Assembly: GCA_023251285.1 (NCBI GenBank)
Contig: JAHEZB010000073.1
Coordinates: 1 to 7,860 of the forward strand
Origin: Chitinophagaceae bacterium
GTDB lineage: Bacteria; Bacteroidota; Bacteroidia; Chitinophagales; Chitinophagaceae
Direction of reading: 5' to 3'
DNA: 7,860 bases
Below the pieces are notes generated by a model, which was not told where the DNA came from, ran no database searches, and worked only from the letters and a program-made list of their open reading frames with translations. The position numbers and the translations under genes were made by a program. Below, piece by piece: positions 6,032 to 7,860 of the stretch (positions are counted from its first letter, which is position 1; the number at the start of each line of letters is the position of its first letter).

Positions 6032-7354
6032 TTAGGCCGTTTTTTTTATCACCGAAAATTCCAATGTGAAACAACTGCCTTTTCCCGGGGTGCTCTCAGC
6101 TTTTATTTTGCCATGAAGCGCATCGACTACCGATTTTACGTAACTAAGGCCAAGGCCGAATCCTTTGATGTTGTGAATATTACCGGTATGTGCGCGATAA
6201 AATTTCTCAAAAACACGGTTCAGCGTTTCTTTATTCATGCCAATACCATTGTCTTCAACTTTGATGCGGATGTGTGAATTAAAGTTCGAAGTTGTTAATT
6301 TGATTTTTAAATTTTCTTTTGAATATTTTACGGCATTGTCCAATAGATTGTTGATGATATTGGTAAAGTGAACGTCATCCGCTAAAATCAAATCATTTGT
6401 TGCATTAAAATGTGTTTCTAAAACACCATTTTTTTCATTTAAAGGAAGTTGAATATTGTTGATCGCAGAAGTGATCAATTCATGAGCATGAAGCGGAACC
6501 TCTTTTAACTGTACCGCTTCTTTATCCATCAAGGCCGCCTGTAGTATGGTTTCCACCTGTTTGTTCATCCTTTTGTTCTCTTCTTTGATGATGCCGGAGA
6601 AATAACTCATTTTGGTTTTATCATTCATTACTTTTTCATTTTTTAAAGCATCCACCGCAAGTGAGATCGTTGCCAGTGGCGTTTTAAATTCATGCGTCAT
6701 ATTGTTGATAAAATCCGATTTTATTTCGCTCAGTTTTTTCTGCCTCAGCAATGCGCGAATGGTAATAAAAAAGGCTGTAAAAATGATAAAGGTAAAAATT
6801 ACTGCACCTATAAGCATCCAAACCATTTGTTTCCAAACGACATTCTTGATATGCGAAACCACTACCACCAGAAGTTCCTGTGGTGCAAGTCCTTCTGCCA
6901 TACTGCCCCCCGGCGGATCCAGCGGATAAATGAACGACATGTTGTTGACTGTATCGCTATAAGCGTTGTAAAAATTCTTGGACTGAAGATCATCGCCAAT
7001 CATGGAAGTGGTAGTGATGGCAAATTCAAAATCCAGTTTCTTAATGTTGTTTTTTTCAAATTCTTTATCGATCAGCGTCCGGATTTCATGCCGGGAGAAG
7101 TTGTGAGCAATGGTCGCTGGAAATACATTTAACGGGAATAAAAGATCTGCATTTTTACGGTTGTCAAAAGGGGAGATTTTCGCTCTTTCATTTACCAGTT
7201 CTTTGGCTGCCTGGATCGTCACCATTTTTACTGTTTCTTCAAATTGCAGTTCTTTGTCCTGCAAGGCCTGTTTGATCCATACGTACTGAAAAAAAATAAT
7301 TCCCAACAAGGAAGCAAAAACCAGTAAGGTAATTAATGGGAAAATTTTTTTCAT
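6032..7354 (-). CDS. Membrane sensor histidine kinase (RprX-like), no adjacent response regulator
   Basis: This is the sensor kinase of a two-component system. Using the ATG at 7352-7354 the product has 440 residues; a TTG nine bases earlier would add only three residues and overlaps a promoter-like element, so it is not used. The order is: membrane helix one at about 3-25 (IFPLITLLVFASLLGIIFF), a periplasmic domain of about 145 residues starting in a coiled stretch, membrane helix two at about 174-200 (VVWKQMVWMLIGAVIFTFII), HisKA with phosphoacceptor H221 in NNMTHEFKTPLATIS, then HATPase_c with N box NIINNLLDNAVKYS (332-345), G1 box DNGIG (368-372) and G2 box GFGLGLS (398-404). All catalytic motifs are intact. 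The N-terminal 'short helix, aromatic, E-E-T/S-V' style recalls Bacteroides RprX, an inference from memory. The next gene on this strand is queA rather than a response regulator. Confidence 0.94.
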   Translation of the reverse strand: MKKIFPLITLLVFASLLGIIFFQYVWIKQALQDKELQFEETVKMVTIQAAKELVNERAKISPFDNRKNADLLFPLNVFPATIAHNFSRHEIRTLIDKEFEKNNIKKLDFEFAITTTSMIGDDLQSKNFYNAYSDTVNNMSFIYPLDPPGGSMAEGLAPQELLVVVVSHIKNVVWKQMVWMLIGAVIFTFIIFTAFFITIRALLRQKKLSEIKSDFINNMTHEFKTPLATISLAVDALKNEKVMNDKTKMSYFSGIIKEENKRMNKQVETILQAALMDKEAVQLKEVPLHAHELITSAINNIQLPLNEKNGVLETHFNATNDLILADDVHFTNIINNLLDNAVKYSKENLKIKLTTSNFNSHIRIKVEDNGIGMNKETLNRVFEKFYRAHTGNIHNIKGFGLGLSYVKSVVDALHGKIKAESTPGKGSCFTLEFSVIKKTA

Positions 7355-7360
7355 GCGGGG

Positions 7361-7368
7361 CAAATTTA
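7361..7368 (-). promoter_or_regulatory. Candidate -7 promoter element for the histidine kinase gene
   Basis: Read on the minus strand this is TAAATTTG, a full match to TAnnTTTG and embedded in the same 11-mer (TTTAAATTTGC) as the element at 1222-1229. It ends only six bases before the ATG at 7354, so transcription starting here would give a leaderless or nearly leaderless mRNA. No -33 TTTG is visible at the proper distance. Confidence 0.33.
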
Positions 7369-7406
7369 AACTTCATCGGTACTAATTACCCTTAGTAGTC
7401 AGTTAA

Positions 7407-7480
7407 CTTTATTTTTTTAACTATCTCTTATCTTTTATTTTTTTAGCAAAGACCGGCTTTTTTATTTTTTTTGAGCAAAT
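7407..7480 (+). other. T-rich divergent intergenic segment upstream of yqgE
   Basis: Between the divergent kinase and yqgE genes, three long T runs occur at roughly 25-base intervals (near 7408-7419, 7433-7445 and 7458-7472), the last two each followed by a similar AGCAAA tail. The final one ends TTTTTTTG at 7466-7473, one base off a TAnnTTTG element and about 24 bp before the yqgE ATG. It may hold the yqgE promoter or an upstream AT-rich element; nothing firmer can be said. Confidence 0.25.
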
Positions 7481-7497
7481 AAAATTAATTTAGAATT

Positions 7498-7860
7498 ATG
7501 ATATCACCAGCAAAAGGAACTTTATTAATTGCGAACCCTTTTTTAAAAGATCCAAACTTTAGCAGAACCGTTATTTTTATTTGTGAGAATGTAATGGAAG
7601 GTACTTTTGGTTTTGTATTGAACAAACAATTTTCTAAAAATTTGAAAGAACTTCTTCCTGAGATGGACATGCCGGATTTTCCTGTCTATCAGGGTGGCCC
7701 GGTGCAACCTGATTCTTTGCATTTTATTCACCAATATCCCGATCTGATCAGTGGAAGCGAAGAGGTTTTTGATGGTGTATATTGGGGTGGTAATTTTGAA
7801 AGTTTGCAAATACATTTAAAAAATAATTCCATTAGTCCTGATAAGATTCGTTTTTTTATC
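7498..7860 (+). CDS. YqgE/AlgH family protein (UPF0301), 5' part, runs off the window
   Basis: An open frame starts at the ATG 7498-7500 and continues for 121 codons to the window edge without a stop. It begins MISPAKGTLLIANPFLKDPNF, the characteristic N-terminus of the UPF0301/DUF179 family (YqgE of E. coli, AlgH of Pseudomonas), followed by SRTVIFICE (22-30), GTFGFVLNK (35-43), the glycine-rich VYQGGPVQPDSLHFIH (62-77) and a DGVYWGGNFESL segment (91-102). Family members are about 185 residues, so roughly two thirds are present. The family forms a compact cytosolic beta-rich domain; a link to alginate regulation was proposed in Pseudomonas, but the biochemical role is unknown. The gene is divergent from the histidine kinase across a 143-bp T-rich region. 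Confidence 0.93.
   Translation, partial: MISPAKGTLLIANPFLKDPNFSRTVIFICENVMEGTFGFVLNKQFSKNLKELLPEMDMPDFPVYQGGPVQPDSLHFIHQYPDLISGSEEVFDGVYWGGNFESLQIHLKNNSISPDKIRFFI

Noticed and set aside
6692..7132. A 146-residue frame on the + strand opposite the kinase
   Set aside because: It lies wholly antisense to the well-supported histidine kinase and has no recognisable domain.

Overview
The window looks like AT-rich chromosomal DNA from a member of the Bacteroidota, probably near the Chitinophagaceae; this is inferred from protein flavour and not proven. The support is as follows. Perfect TAnnTTTG-type -7 promoter elements sit in front of two genes, and classical Shine-Dalgarno sequences are weak or poorly spaced. 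An ECF sigma gene is followed by a short single-pass anti-sigma-like protein. There is also an RprX-like sensor kinase and a long form of QueA.

Layout. Positions 1-119 are the 3' end of a group II intron on the + strand: domain V, domain VI with a bulged A, and the terminal AC. It ends 31 bp past the stop codon of ilvE, which lies on the - strand (151-1215). A compact divergent intergenic region then leads into a + strand cluster. The cluster holds a hypothetical protein whose shape recalls the DNA polymerase III psi subunit (1267-1767), rdgB (1764-2345, ATGA overlap), an ECF sigma factor with a TTG start (2387-2956), its probable membrane anti-sigma partner (2964-3545) and a hotdog thioesterase (3557-3982). 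After an 83-bp gap comes a YkuK/DUF458 RNase H-like protein (4066-4539).

The ykuK-like stop codon lies inside a perfect 57-bp tandem duplication (4536-4649), itself built from 9-bp GTTTAG-containing units. This occupies the gap between ykuK and the convergent - strand pair of queA (4704-5942) and a sensor histidine kinase (6032-7354). A short divergent T-rich region separates the kinase from a partial yqgE/algH gene (+, 7498 to the window edge).

Functionally, most of this is housekeeping: branched-chain amino acid transamination, nucleotide-pool sanitation, queuosine synthesis and surface signalling. I found no defence island, CRISPR array, tRNA or rRNA, and no convincing new multi-gene system. 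The items most worth a second look are the intron 3' end next to ilvE, the exact 57-bp duplication, the psi-like protein upstream of rdgB, the kinase without an adjacent regulator, and the insertion in QueA. No stretch longer than 300 bp lacks a gene.
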